Positions 52,786-63,128 of a stretch of 64,000 bases of DNA are shown here, piece after piece. Positions within the stretch are counted from its first letter, which is position 1; every line of letters begins with the position of its first letter. The position numbers and the translations under genes were made by a program. The DNA lies in the NCBI RefSeq assembly GCF_026210795.1, contig NC_089433.1:2815001-2879000 (forward strand), read 5' to 3'. Source of the stretch: Rhizophagus irregularis. Lineage: Eukaryota > Glomeromycota > Glomeromycetes > Glomerales > Glomeraceae. The notes beneath the pieces are model-generated. The model worked only from the letters and a program-made list of their open reading frames with translations, was not told where the DNA came from and made no database searches.

Positions 52786-53429
52786 GTGCTCATTTTTTCT
52801 TGGTATCCATGTACAACTAAGGTTACAGAAATACGGTACAAAGCCATCACCTAATATTTGTTATACAATTATTGAAAGATTATTTAATTCTGATGTTATC
52901 TGTCGGCCGTCACCGGGTCCCTTAAATAACACCGTATTTGAAATACAACCAGTCATGAAATTCTCACCTACCTGCCATTTTTGGTAGGGATTCGTAAAAA
53001 GTTTATTCAATCCCCAGATATTTATTGAAATAGAATTTTATAACTTGTATCATGTCATAATTTTATTACTAGTGCCCTATAAAAAATTTCATTTATCGGA
53101 GCTTTTCCTAGAAATTTTTTTATAGGAAGGTCTCTCGAATTATTTTCCAACGAACTAATCTTGGCTTTATAACGATAGAAATTTCTAACCTTCTAATTGC
53201 AAGAGTGAGCTAAATTTTTTTAAAGTTTTAGTAAAATGTGGTACTATTTTTTGTAAATTACGACATGAGTATAACATGCGCCCCTATGAAAAATTTATTT
53301 ATACAACCAAGTTCTCAAGCACCTCAATCGATAGACTTGATGAGTGATCTGAATTGGCCAAAAAAAAATATCCGAAAGCTTCAAAGAGTTTCGGAGAATT
53401 TCCCATTTGATGAACAACTAACGAGCTAA
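52786..53429 (+). pseudogene. Orphan exon plus terminal ORF of an unrecognised gene
   Basis: 52786-52983 is open, is preceded by TATCTTTAG and followed by GTAGGG, and encodes LRLQKYGTKPSPNICYTIIE continuing to FNSDVICRPSPGPLNNTVFE and MKFSPTCHF. After about 280 bp, which includes the short element at 53076-53126, an ORF at 53265-53429 reads MSITCAPMKNLFIQPSSQAP and ends NFPFDEQLTS. Codon use is more mixed than the surroundings. The two may be exons of one gene, but I found no start exon or clean second acceptor. Could be a living gene whose other exons I missed. Confidence 0.35.
53076..53126. repeat. 51-bp inverted-repeat element, short relative of 12621-12720
   Basis: It starts CCTATAAAAAATTTC and ends GAAATTTTTTTATAGG. 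Its right part (ATTTATCGGAGCTTTTCCTA) matches 12685-12705 closely, so it looks like an internally deleted copy. A further single end (CCCTATAAAAAATTTTTTAT) is at 50642. Confidence 0.65.
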
Positions 53430-54556
53430 AAACCAACTTTTTTCTTTAATTGATAGAAACCGATCAATCATTTCAAATTATTTTATTTTTACGTAACAAA
53501 AATGAGTTTTTTCAATATAAAAAATTATTGATGCTTGAAACTTTCAAAAAAAATATATTTTTTTACTCATCATAAAAGGGTATGCTCAAGCTATCGTTAT
53601 TGATTGTGATACTATCTGATCAAAATTGAAGAAGATGCTTGAGAACAGTACTAAGGGAATACGCGTAAGGGAATACGCGTAATTGTATTAGTTTGTGTTA
53701 CAAAAAAAAGTACATTTACATTGACCTTCCTTTGAGTTTTCAGATTTCATAAAATAACGTTAAAAAAAAAAATATTTTTTTTTTTCAATAGGAAAAATCA
53801 CAACGTTTCCTTTTAACAAGCTGCTTTAACATAGATGATTTAATTCACTCTGTTATCATGATAAGTTAAAACTGAACAACTTAAATATCTATGAAAAATT
53901 GTCTTTTTAGTTTTTATGGGGATGCCGCGGAACGTCCATATTTAATATATTTAATATCATTTTCATTATTTTTTGTTCATTTTTTCGTATTTTTTTATTT
54001 TATTTTTATTTCTATATTTTATTTTTTATTGTTTTATCTTTTTTTTCATTTTTTTATCATATTATACTAGAAAGTTCCAACAACTCGCAGATCAATTTGT
54101 GCGACTAATATCTACTATTATTTCCGCAAAGAACACAAAAACACTACTCTCGACTTTATTTATAAATTTTTCTTAAGTGTACACTGTGAGTATCGAAATT
54201 TGTGTGTTAACTATTCTAAGAAAAAATTCTTGAGCCGTCAGATTAATCATTTATTAATTTCCTAGGTTAGAAGTCAAAGTTTTCTGATTTTTCATGCAAA
54301 TAACGCCTGGAAGTTGCTTCTCAAAAAATTAATACCAGCTTATGAAAATTTTACGGTAAAATTAATCAAGAATTATTATCTAATTTGAAGTGAAGTGCTT
54401 AAATTGTTATGATATAACATCTATTTATTATTACTTTATTATTTATGCGCCTCGTGTTTTTTTAATTAAGCCATCGCACTTTTTCTTAATGTAACGAAAT
54501 GAATGCTTGGAATCAACGAGTCTTAATCCTCTGCTTATGGTCTTGCGTCTAGCACT

Positions 54557-54732
54557 CAGGTTTTGTGGGCGCGGTTTGTGTCGATCTTCACTATATAAGG
54601 AACAAGTGACATTTAAGTGGCGTGCAGCCACGAGTTCAAAAACATTAAGTATCTGAGGGACTTAGTTTTTTTTTTAGTGTCAAAAATTTATTTGTCACCC
54701 CCGTGATACAAAAAACCGCGCCACAAAACCTG
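54557..54732. repeat. Foldback/MITE with GC-rich ends (176 bp)
   Basis: The left end reads CAGGTTTTGTGGGCGCGGTT and the right AAACCGCGCC, ACAAAACCTG: complementary with one base missing. It is strikingly GC-rich against its surroundings. No target duplication or ORF. Confidence 0.65.
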
Positions 54733-55664
54733 GGTGCTTGGGTCTATTGTCGTGATGCCTAGACACATTTTGTCAATGGCGTCCAAGAATATTTAAGGAG
54801 AAACTAGCTTTCCTGGATGAGGGTTAGCTGCCGTGGCTCCTATCATGGAAGTAATAAATTAGTATTTTGTTTTTTAACAATACTAAGATCTTTTCTTATA
54901 GTTTCTCCCATATGGTTCAAAAATGGGTTGAGTATTTGACTAAATTACTAAACAAACGTATTTGATTTCAGTATATGACGAATTGAAAGTTGAAAAAATC
55001 GTGTTTTCTGAAAAAAAAAAGAGAATACATACTGTAAGTTCATGATCATATGATTGACTAATAACTCTATGCCGGATTACTAATGTTTTGATCCAACTTT
55101 TTTAGGACTGTACGTACAATTGATATCTTCACAAAGAGTATAAAAGCAATATAAATCGGAAAATTTCTCACAAATGTATACTGTGAGTATCAAATTTTGC
55201 GCGTTAACTATTTTATGATATTATAACTCTATTCTGTATATCTAGATAATTCCAAGAAAAATTACTTTGAGGAAGTTGAATCAGATTGGTCGCTTATTAA
55301 TTTTCTAGGTTGGAGATTAAAGTTTTCTGGCTTTTAGACAAGTGAACATAGCGCCTGGAAGTCGCTTCAAAAAATTATTAATACCATGTCATTCCTGTAA
55401 AAAATTCCGTGAATATGATACATTTACGGAAATAACATGATAAATAACGTGGAATAAAAAAATACGGACAACACAGTTATTGGATATGGTGGTTAAAATA
55501 TCATCTGAAGTATTCCGAACTGCGAATTAGTTCGGTAAAATTTTAAATAATTTTTCTTTATAAAAAAAGCATTTCATTCATTTATTTATTAAAGTCTGTT
55601 AAGAATTAAACATTTTAAATATCGATGAAAGAAATTAATTACAAAATTTTAATTTAATTTAATT

Positions 55665-55670
55665 TTTATT
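55665..55670 (-). terminator. Polyadenylation signal of the first BTB-TLDc gene
   Basis: AATAAA on the minus strand, 15-20 bp beyond the stop at 55685. Confidence 0.4.
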
Positions 55671-55684
55671 CTATTGTATGAGGT

Positions 55685-57193
55685 TTATTTCCTAACAATT
55701 TGATATACTTCATAATCTTCTGCTAAGAATGTATCTTCGGTATCTCTTAATCTTCTTTCATAATGAATATTTCTACAGCGAAATTCATCATAGTCTGAGG
55801 ACTCATTGGGAGCCCGTATAATAAGATCATAGCCAAAATATGGCCCACGGACTTTGCTATTAAGTGCTGCAAAACATATATTTTTTACATAACTAATAAT
55901 CGCATCTTTAAAGAGGTTATTCTTGTTGTTAAAAGTAAATATAAAACTATCTTTAGTTTCACCCCAAGTTTCGGAAGATTCCCATTTTAAAGGATTATAT
56001 CCACCAATAATCTTTTGCGTCTCTTTTACTTTAATAAAGGTGACAGTATTTGATTTATTATCACACAAAGTATGAAATTTTTTAGGAGTAAATCCGTCTC
56101 GGCTTCCTCTTAATAACAATTTAAATTTATATGGTAAATAAAATTCTCTTAAATGAGAAACTTTATGATTAACATCCACTTTATCGATCCATCTTGAAAT
56201 AATTGAAACAATATTTAAATTAACAATTGTTGAATCAATAATTCCATGATTTTCATCACTATAAATATTTCTAGGAAGTGATATGTTGTCATTTGGTTCG
56301 CTATCAGGATTTAAGTGAGAATTTAATAATTCTTCATAAAATTGAGATCTTAAGAGTTTTTTATAAGGATGAACTTTCTGTAAGAACTCTTTAGATGATA
56401 AACAAAAAAATCTAATAAATGATAAACAATGTTGTAAAGTATTTTCTATTGTCTTGAAGTCATTATCAGACCAAGTATTAGGATCTTCAAGAAGCGTAGG
56501 ATTTTGTGCGATACCCCATTTTAATACATGTTCCCAAACATCAATTTCTTTCATTTGTAAATCATCTCTTTTAATAACTTGAACTAAAGATGTTTCAGGA
56601 ATTGAAGTGAAATCAAGTGATTTAAATATTTTATGTGGAGACTTTGCCATCAAGTTCGTACAGAATTGTTGAATTTCTGTTAAAGAAGTAAATTGAAAGC
56701 TTGTTCGATGAATAAGTTCAAAATGTTGTTCCATCCATTGAGATTCATTATTAATTAAATAATTTTGTAAATAATCAACTAATTCTTGAAGAAGAAGTTC
56801 ATTTGCAGCTAGTAGGACCTTGAAAACATCTAAAGTGTCTTGTCCATTTAATGAAAGAACACCGCCATAAATATACCTATATTTTAAATATTTTTTTATT
56901 AATTATGGACATATTAAATTCATTAAATGTTTTATAACTTACCTTAAAATAATCATAAAGGTATCCGGTGATATATCTGATAATTTAAAATGAGATATAC
57001 CATTATCATTATTCTTTTTATTTGAAACCAAAGCTCTTCGTAAATATGGAGAACGGGAACACAAAATATTCATATGCGCACGAAAAAATTTTACATTAGG
57101 GTCTTCTCCAACTTCAATTGTGATATCATAATATTCATTGTTTTCCAATAATTCAATATAGTTTTGACTTAATTTCGTAAAAAATGTTGACAT
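55685..57193 (-). CDS. BTB-BACK-TLDc domain protein, paralog A (480 aa, two exons)
   Basis: Exon 1 is 57193-56943 and exon 2 56876-55685; the 66-bp intron has a GTAAGT donor and an AATATAG acceptor and restores the frame through an Arg codon. Residues about 18-115 form a BTB/POZ domain (YYDITIEVGED, FRAHMNILCSRSPYLRRAL, then YIYGGVLSLN). A BACK-like helical region follows (about 130-240; VLKWGIAQNP, FFCLSSKEFLQKVHPYKKLL). A TLDc domain ends the protein (about 299-480; LLLRGSRDGFTPKKFHTLC, IGGYNPLKW, TKDSFIFTF). In general BTB-BACK proteins can be adaptors for cullin-3 ubiquitin ligases; TLDc function in these fungi is unclear. This architecture is greatly expanded in Rhizophagus. The next copy lies 4.4 kb away on the same strand. 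No defect seen; probably a cytosolic or nuclear protein. Confidence 0.9.
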
Positions 57194-58491
57194 GGTTTAT
57201 TTTATTTTATTTATTCGTTTATTTTTTTAAAAAAATTTTAACAGTTAAAGGGAAATGAAACCTTTTTTTTTTGAAGATCGTTTTGTAATCGGTTTACTTA
57301 TATGTAATTGCTTTAGATATGGTTAGATCCACATTTCAATGCCTGCTTTTCTTTCTAAACTAGGAAACGGAAACCGTTATTAAGTCCGAAGTGCCATTTT
57401 TTTGTTGCACAATGTCACATGCGAAGCAAAAATATCATTGTTATTTTTTCTTTTTATATATCAAGAAATGACACTTTTGCCGGACGGACATCCGGACATT
57501 GCAAAACAACTTGCGTATAAATATATAGTCCTTCGTTACACTTAGACTAATAATTTTTTTTTTTGTTTACAAAATGTTTACTATTACTTTTAAATTATTC
57601 TATCATCAGTGAAAAGAATTGAACAAATTTCAAGGGATATACTCTAATCCGACAAGTATGTTAACAAGCATAATGAAGTCACAGCAACGACAGCATATAG
57701 AACTTCCTAGAGATCCCATCGGTACTATGTGTTCATCGATGGTCAATAATTCTACCGTATAGATAAAGTATAAAATCTATAAATCCATCGTACTAATACA
57801 CAATGAGATAGTGTAAGATGTACTTCTCCCTTCCTCCAAGACATCGGTGGATATTTTAGTTATTCATTGATATTCATGGAATAACAAGTATCTAATTCAT
57901 CAATATCCAATAACAAGAATTTATTGGGAATATGATCTGACTCTGTAGATTTGTAGCATATTTCCAAAATTTTAATCTCAAAATCATCACGTAACAAATA
58001 TTCAAAATTTTATACAACCATTTTGACACATATGTTCGATTAAAAATTAGAAACAGCGGATATTATTGTTAGACCAAAGTTATCCATTCTTGGACTTTGG
58101 AATACATAGAGAATTTTATAAGGCGTAGTGTATGTTATTTTTGTTTGACAAGTCATACATAATTTTTGTTATAAAGCACCGGTCACTAAATACATTTAGT
58201 TGAAGTCACATAAGTAAAGGTGAAGCTAATTTTATATTATATTTTCTAATAGGTTACTAAAAAAATTTATATTACTATTACATTGTTTCTAATAGTATTA
58301 TATTACAATTACATTATTTGGAAAATTTACATAAGCCGTATGATCATTGAAAAAAGCTATTAGGGAGTTATGTCCTCCGGCTCCTTAAAGTTAAAAAACA
58401 TGAGAACTCGAACAGTTCGGTATTATAAATATTAAATGGAACATTAGATGGACTTACCAGCTGATTTGGTTTTAATAATTTCACCAACTGA
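57194..58491. other. Intergenic region upstream of paralog A
   Basis: The minus-sense leader is A-rich. Around 57620-57765 one plus frame reads MKSQQRQHIELPRDPIGTMC and further, suggestive of a gene scrap, but it starts and ends without signals. Nothing else recognised. Confidence 0.35.
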
Positions 58492-58988
58492 TTAATAACG
58501 GTAAACCTCCACCTCGATCTACAACGACAAGAAACATACCTCACATCAGCCTTCGCCGACCAACTGAGAGAGTGGAAGAAGGAGGAAGGTAACATGGATG
58601 GATTCCCAGCAATATACCGCATCAAAGGATACTTTACTTCTGAAATAGAAGTAAAGTGGGGTCTCCTCTCGTTTAAAACTAAACCACATGTTATAGTAGG
58701 ATCAAGCATATGGATCTCACTAGGTGCCAAGGATATAAAAAGGCAACATATAATAATTTGCCTTGATAAAGGCATAGTAAAGGTAGGGAAACTACCTTCG
58801 CCACCATCACAAAGAAAGAAGCCTAATCGATATGGGGCTAAGAAGGGAAGAATACCAAGGTCCTGACTATCCAATGGTCACAAGAAGACCCCGATCATTA
58901 TTGGGGACCATCAACATCAAGGGATCAAGATACAGGTGGAGACTGGTCGACACCAGTCTATGACTACTATGATCGGCTGATTGTCTAG
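58492..58988 (+). pseudogene. Frameshifted unknown coding remnant, probably from a retroelement
   Basis: One frame is open from 58492 to 58866 (LHLDLQRQETYLTSAFADQL, IYRIKGYFTSEIEVKWGLLS, GSSIWISLGAKDIKRQHIII). Near 58855 the coding sense moves by one base into VLTIQWSQEDPDHYWGPSTS and ends STPVYDYYDRLIV at 58988. The base composition is much less AT-rich than nearby DNA, as in the gag of the LTR element. Family not recognised. A long minus-strand ORF on the same bases is a shadow. Confidence 0.45.
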
Positions 58989-59445
58989 TGCAGCTTGGTT
59001 CGGAACTGCGCGTTGAGGACGGAGTGCTTCGAGACGTTGTCTCATAATATCTTCGATCACTTGATGATCGATATCGTTCAAATCCAGGTTGTAAAATGCT
59101 CCCGCATTCGGATTACCTCTGGATCATATGCTAGTTCGTCTGAGAACCATTCCGGATGTTCTATGAGGGCCAACTCCCACTGTTTTCGAGAGGTAAATTG
59201 ATTTGGTTGCGTTGGAGGCTTGGAACTGCTATCGGATTATCCTCTTCTTGGATCGACCTCTAAGTCGTCCTCGCTCAAGGATATTTGGTGGAGGATTTCT
59301 AACATATCCTCTTCTTCATGATATCTTGGATTGGTTTATACCAATCTGAGTGTCCCTCAATTTCTAACAATTGGCACCGTATATCGAGAAATATCCAATC
59401 AGATGTGTAGTATAGCACTTTACGTCTGCATATACATCCAATCAC
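58980..59445 (-). pseudogene. Frameshifted retroelement-like remnant, opposite orientation
   Basis: From 59445 downward the frames read VLYYTSDWIFLDIRCQLLEI, then (shifted) EEEDMLEILHQISLSEDDLE, a stop, PTQPNQFTSRKQWELALIEH with PEWFSDELAYDPE, then (shifted) AGAFYNLDLNDIDHQVIEDI and MRQRLEALRPQRA. At least two frameshifts and a stop. Acidic, Pro/Gln-containing sequence of this kind precedes Gag capsid regions in fungal retroelements; assignment is inference. It meets the plus-strand remnant tail to tail at about 58985. Confidence 0.45.
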
Positions 59446-59989
59446 GAATAAAGGATTTCACATAAATAAACTGTACACTTGAACAATAATTGAGATAACC
59501 TTTTATTACTTTTAATAAAACTTTATTAACTATCGTTATCTGTTGTTATCTGAAAGAAATCTTATTACTAAAATATTGACCTGTATTTATATTTTATAAT
59601 AAAATTATACATATACTAAGTTACTAATAAATTTAACATGTTTAACATATTTAACAAATTATACATATTTGACAAATTTAATATATCCAATATATCTAAT
59701 ATATTTTATATGTTTGATATGTTCGATATGTCAATCATATTAAACATGTCAAACTTTCGATCAATTCCGAACCGGCACATGATGATCACATGACATTATC
59801 GTAAAAGGTTCAACATCCTGCTACTCCTATTCCTGCTGCCACTGTCCTAAGGCAAGTGGTGGGTACACTGGTCATATCGCTCCCCCATATTATCATTGAT
59901 GACTTCATGGTCTCCTTCTACATGGAGATACCAATATTCAAGTGCTGGTTGTTAATAAGTTTCGTCCTACGGTCCTAGTATTTCTATTG
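59446..59989. other. AT-rich interval between retroelement remnants
   Basis: No coding. 59635-59760 holds many short repeats of the kind AACATGTTTAACATATTTAAC. TAACAATTGGCACC at 59368-59381 resembles an LTR end followed by a primer-binding site, but no second LTR was found. Confidence 0.35.
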
Positions 59990-60965
59990 ACCATGGGGCA
60001 TAATTGTTAACAGCTGCATTTCCGGGAGTAGTATTTACTGCTCCTACTGCTGCTGTTCCTGCTTGTCCTCCTCCAAAAGCTGCCCACAAATTCCTGGTCG
60101 AGCCGTTGTGAACAGATCCGCTAATGCTCCTATAAATTTCATACGTTCGGCCCTTCTAGTTTCGGGTGTTTCTCCTAACCCATTGAATATAGCGTATTCC
60201 GAATGCTTCAGATATGTCCTTCGGTTTGAAGAATTTAATGCTACTACATTAAAATTCGCATTCAATGCTCCTCCTGCGGCTGCTGCTGCATTGGTACAGG
60301 ACTTCGTAAATTATTTAAGAGATTTGGTACTTGTGCTTGGTTAACAATTAAATTTGCTGCTGTTCGTCGAAAAAGACCTCTTATTACTACTGCTGGTGCA
60401 GGTGGTAATGGACTATTTGCGTAATTAATCAATATAGGAACGCAAACTCGTCTGATATGTACGTTATTAGTACGTTATTACAGTTTCCTGTTTTTACTGT
60501 AAAAACTAATCCCTGATTTTGAGATTCTTGTATCGCGGTTATAACACTCTTCTAGGGCAAAGTTTAAGAAAAATGAATTGTCATATCCTGTATTATCGGA
60601 TAATTCGATTGCCCTGTATAAATAATTAAATCCTAATGGTGTATCTCTTACGTCTACTAAAACTCCTCCCGTTATTGGTCGTAAGAAGTTATTTGTTGCT
60701 ACGGGCAAGTTGTCTTGCTGGAACTCCATTCTTACAAGCTTTCCTTATATTCTATTAATGCTAGAAGTTTGACAGATAATGTTTTAGTATATTGAGATTT
60801 TGTAAGTGTTCTAGTTATTATAAATAAATACCTAAAACTTCGTCTTCGTCTTCAAATGGCTCCCCGGCCTCTTCACTCTTTTAATGCAGTTAAATTAAAA
60901 GATTTTTTAGCGCATTCCTCCAAAAGTTCTTTCTTTCCTGGCTTTTGTAGTAATTCTAAAGCTTA
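59990..60965 (-). pseudogene. Gag-like degenerate gene
   Basis: From 60965 downward: ALELLQKPGKKELLEECAKK (60950-60860), a frame change to SEEAGEPFEDEDEVLG, then 60729-60478 (MEFQQDNLPVATNNFLRPIT ... ALEECYNRDTRISKSGISFY), two stops, RRVCVPILINYANSPLPPAP and LFRRTAANLIVNQAQVPNLL in the same frame. A frame change follows to ALNANFNVVALNSSNRRTYL ... RAERMKFIGALADLFTTARP (to 60044) and a last change to GAVNTTPGNAAVNNYAPWSI. Ala/Asn/Gln-rich linkers and GC-richer DNA resemble the gag at 18430-19710. No direct motif match. Clearly inactive. Confidence 0.45.
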
Positions 60966-61630
60966 TGTACACACAATAAATTAAAGAGTTAAAAAGCTGA
61001 TTTATTTGTACTATACTTTATTAAACATAAAGACTTTCACTTTTACTAAAAAAAATAAAATTATATACAATATAGTTAATATAGTACAAAATTTAAAATG
61101 TTAAATAATCAAATCCGAGTATGAAGTTTTGATGTATAATTAGTATTTCGTTTGCAAAATCTTTATACAAACATTTACGTTAAATAAAAAAACCGAACAA
61201 TATAATTTTTACTTAGTCAGCCAAAGTTTATAATTTAGTTCGTTCAAAGTTCTCAGACTATATGTGTAAAAGAGCGCCATTAATTAAAATTATTAAAAAA
61301 ATTAAATATACATTAAAAACATAGTATTTATTCAAAAACAATTTCATATCTTTTAAAATTAAGGCAAATAACAACGTGAAAAGTAGAGAGTTAAAAATAA
61401 AATCAAATTTTTTTATTTTACTTTATTACAAATAAAGAGAAACATAGGTAGAGATGAATTACAATGTAGGCAAAAGCCAAAAACGTCGATATACAATATA
61501 AGATATCGTCCCGACGTCCTGGTCGTCCCGTACTAAAACAAGTCACGTGAAGATGAAGATCGTCGGCTGACACTATTTGTAATTCTGACCAGCTTTTCGA
61601 TCTAAAACCTGACGAAAGTAATTTTAAGGT
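60966..61630. other. Intergenic region downstream of paralog B
   Basis: AT-rich, no gene or repeat recognised. 61500-61610 is GC-richer (CGTCCCGACGTCCTGGTCGT) without an ORF. Confidence 0.4.
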
Positions 61631-63128
61631 TTATCTGGTTAATTGGAAAACTTCATATTCATCTATTTGGAAATTTTCTCCTGTATCTCTTAAATTTTTC
61701 TCATAATCAACCTTTTTACAGTTAATAATACTATAATCCGCCGATTCTTCAGTAGAATTCATAAACACATCGTCACCGAAGCACGGTCCATTACAAGGGA
61801 AATTGTTTATTGCCCTGGATAAATTTTCTATTTTACTAATAATAACATCTTTAAAAAACATATTTTCCTTCTTAAAAGAAAATATAAAACTATCTTTCGT
61901 ATTTCCCCAAGTATCAGAATTTTCCCATTTTAAAGGATTATATCCACCAATAATTTCTTCCGTTTCTTTTACTTTAATAAATACGACGGTATTTGGTTTA
62001 TTATCACATAATTCATGAAATCTTTTAGGAGTAAATCCGTCTCGACTTCCTCTTAGTAACAATTCAAGTTTATATGGTAAATATAATTCTCTTATTTGAG
62101 CAAATTTGTTATCTATAATAACTTTTTTATCAATACATTTAGAAATATGTGAAATAATCAAATTATTAACAATGTTTGAATCAATTTCAATATTTCTAGG
62201 AAATGAAATATCATCATTTGGTTTACTATCAGGATCTAATTGAGAATTTAATAATTCTTCATAAAATTGAGATCTTAAGAGTTTTTTATAAGGATGAACT
62301 TTCTGCAAGAACTCTTTAGATGATAAACAAAAAAATCTAATAAATGGTAAACAATGTTGTAAAGTATTTTCTATTGTCTTGAAGTCATTATCAGACCAAG
62401 TATTAGGATCTTCAAGAAGCGTAGGATTTTGTGCGATACCCCATTTCAATACACGTTCCCAAACATCAATTTCATTCATTTGTAAATCATCTCTTTTAAT
62501 AAGTTGAACTAAAGATCTTTCAGGTATTGAAGTGAAATCAAGTGAATTAAATATTTTATCTGGAGATTTTGCCATCAAATTCGTACAGAATTGTTGAATT
62601 ACTGTTAGAGAAGTAAATTGAAAGCTCGTTCTATGAACAAGTTCAAAATGTTGTTCAATCCATTGAGATTCATTTTCAATTAAATAATTTTGTAAATAAT
62701 CAACTAGTTCTTGAAGAAGAAGCTCATCTGCAGCTAGTAGGACCTTAAGAACATCTGAAGCTTCTAATTCATTCAATGGAAGAATACCGCCGTAAATATA
62801 CCTATATTATATTTTAAATATTTTTAAAAACAGTTAAAAGATTATGATATATTAAATTTATTAAAAAATGTATATAATTTAACCTTAAAATAATTTGAAA
62901 AATTTCTGGTGATATATTCGGTAATTCAGTGGCTAAAACATTATCATCATTCTTTGAAGTCAAAGCTCTTCGTAAATGTGGAGAGCGGGAACACAAAATA
63001 CTCTTATGCGCACGAATAAATTTCACATTAGGATCTTTTCCAACTTCAACTGTGATATCGTAATATTCACCGTTTTCCAATAATTCAATGTAGTTTTTAC
63101 TTAATTTTGGAAGAAATTGGGTTGCCAT
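61631..63128 (-). CDS. BTB-BACK-TLDc domain protein, paralog B (471 aa, two exons)
   Basis: Exon 1 is 63128-62884, exon 2 62801-61631; the 82-bp intron sits at the same Arg codon as in paralog A but has a weaker donor (GTTAAA) and the acceptor AATATAG. BTB: about 17-115 (YYDITVEVGKD, FIRAHKSILCSRSPHLRRAL, YIYGGILPLN). BACK-like: about 130-235. TLDc: about 290-471 (LLLRGSRDGFTPKRFHELC, IGGYNPLKW, TKDSFIFSF). The BACK part is about 90% identical to paralog A while the TLDc C-terminus is far more different (GPCFGDDVFMNSTEESADYS against GPYFGYDLIIRAPNESSDYD). No damage seen. Same strand and probably a tandem duplicate with retroelement debris inserted between. Confidence 0.9.

Larger units (their letters stand above)
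53430..55684. other. Non-coding stretch with duplicated block and a MITE
   Basis: 54178-54345 and 55176-55385 share ACTGTGAGTATC, GTTAACTATT, AAGTTTTCTG and CGCCTGGAAGT(T/C)GCTTC in the same order, about 1 kb apart, with an extra ~50 bp in the second copy. No gene recognised. Confidence 0.45.

Noticed and set aside
58368-58874. Minus-strand 168-codon ORF
   Set aside because: The plus frame on the same bases continues in a second frame with coding character; the minus ORF has no such extension.
58068-59373. Possible second LTR between TGTTAG (58068) and CTAACA (59373)
   Set aside because: The ends fit the TG...CA rule and a TTGGCACC follows, but no second copy was found and coding relics run through the supposed LTR.
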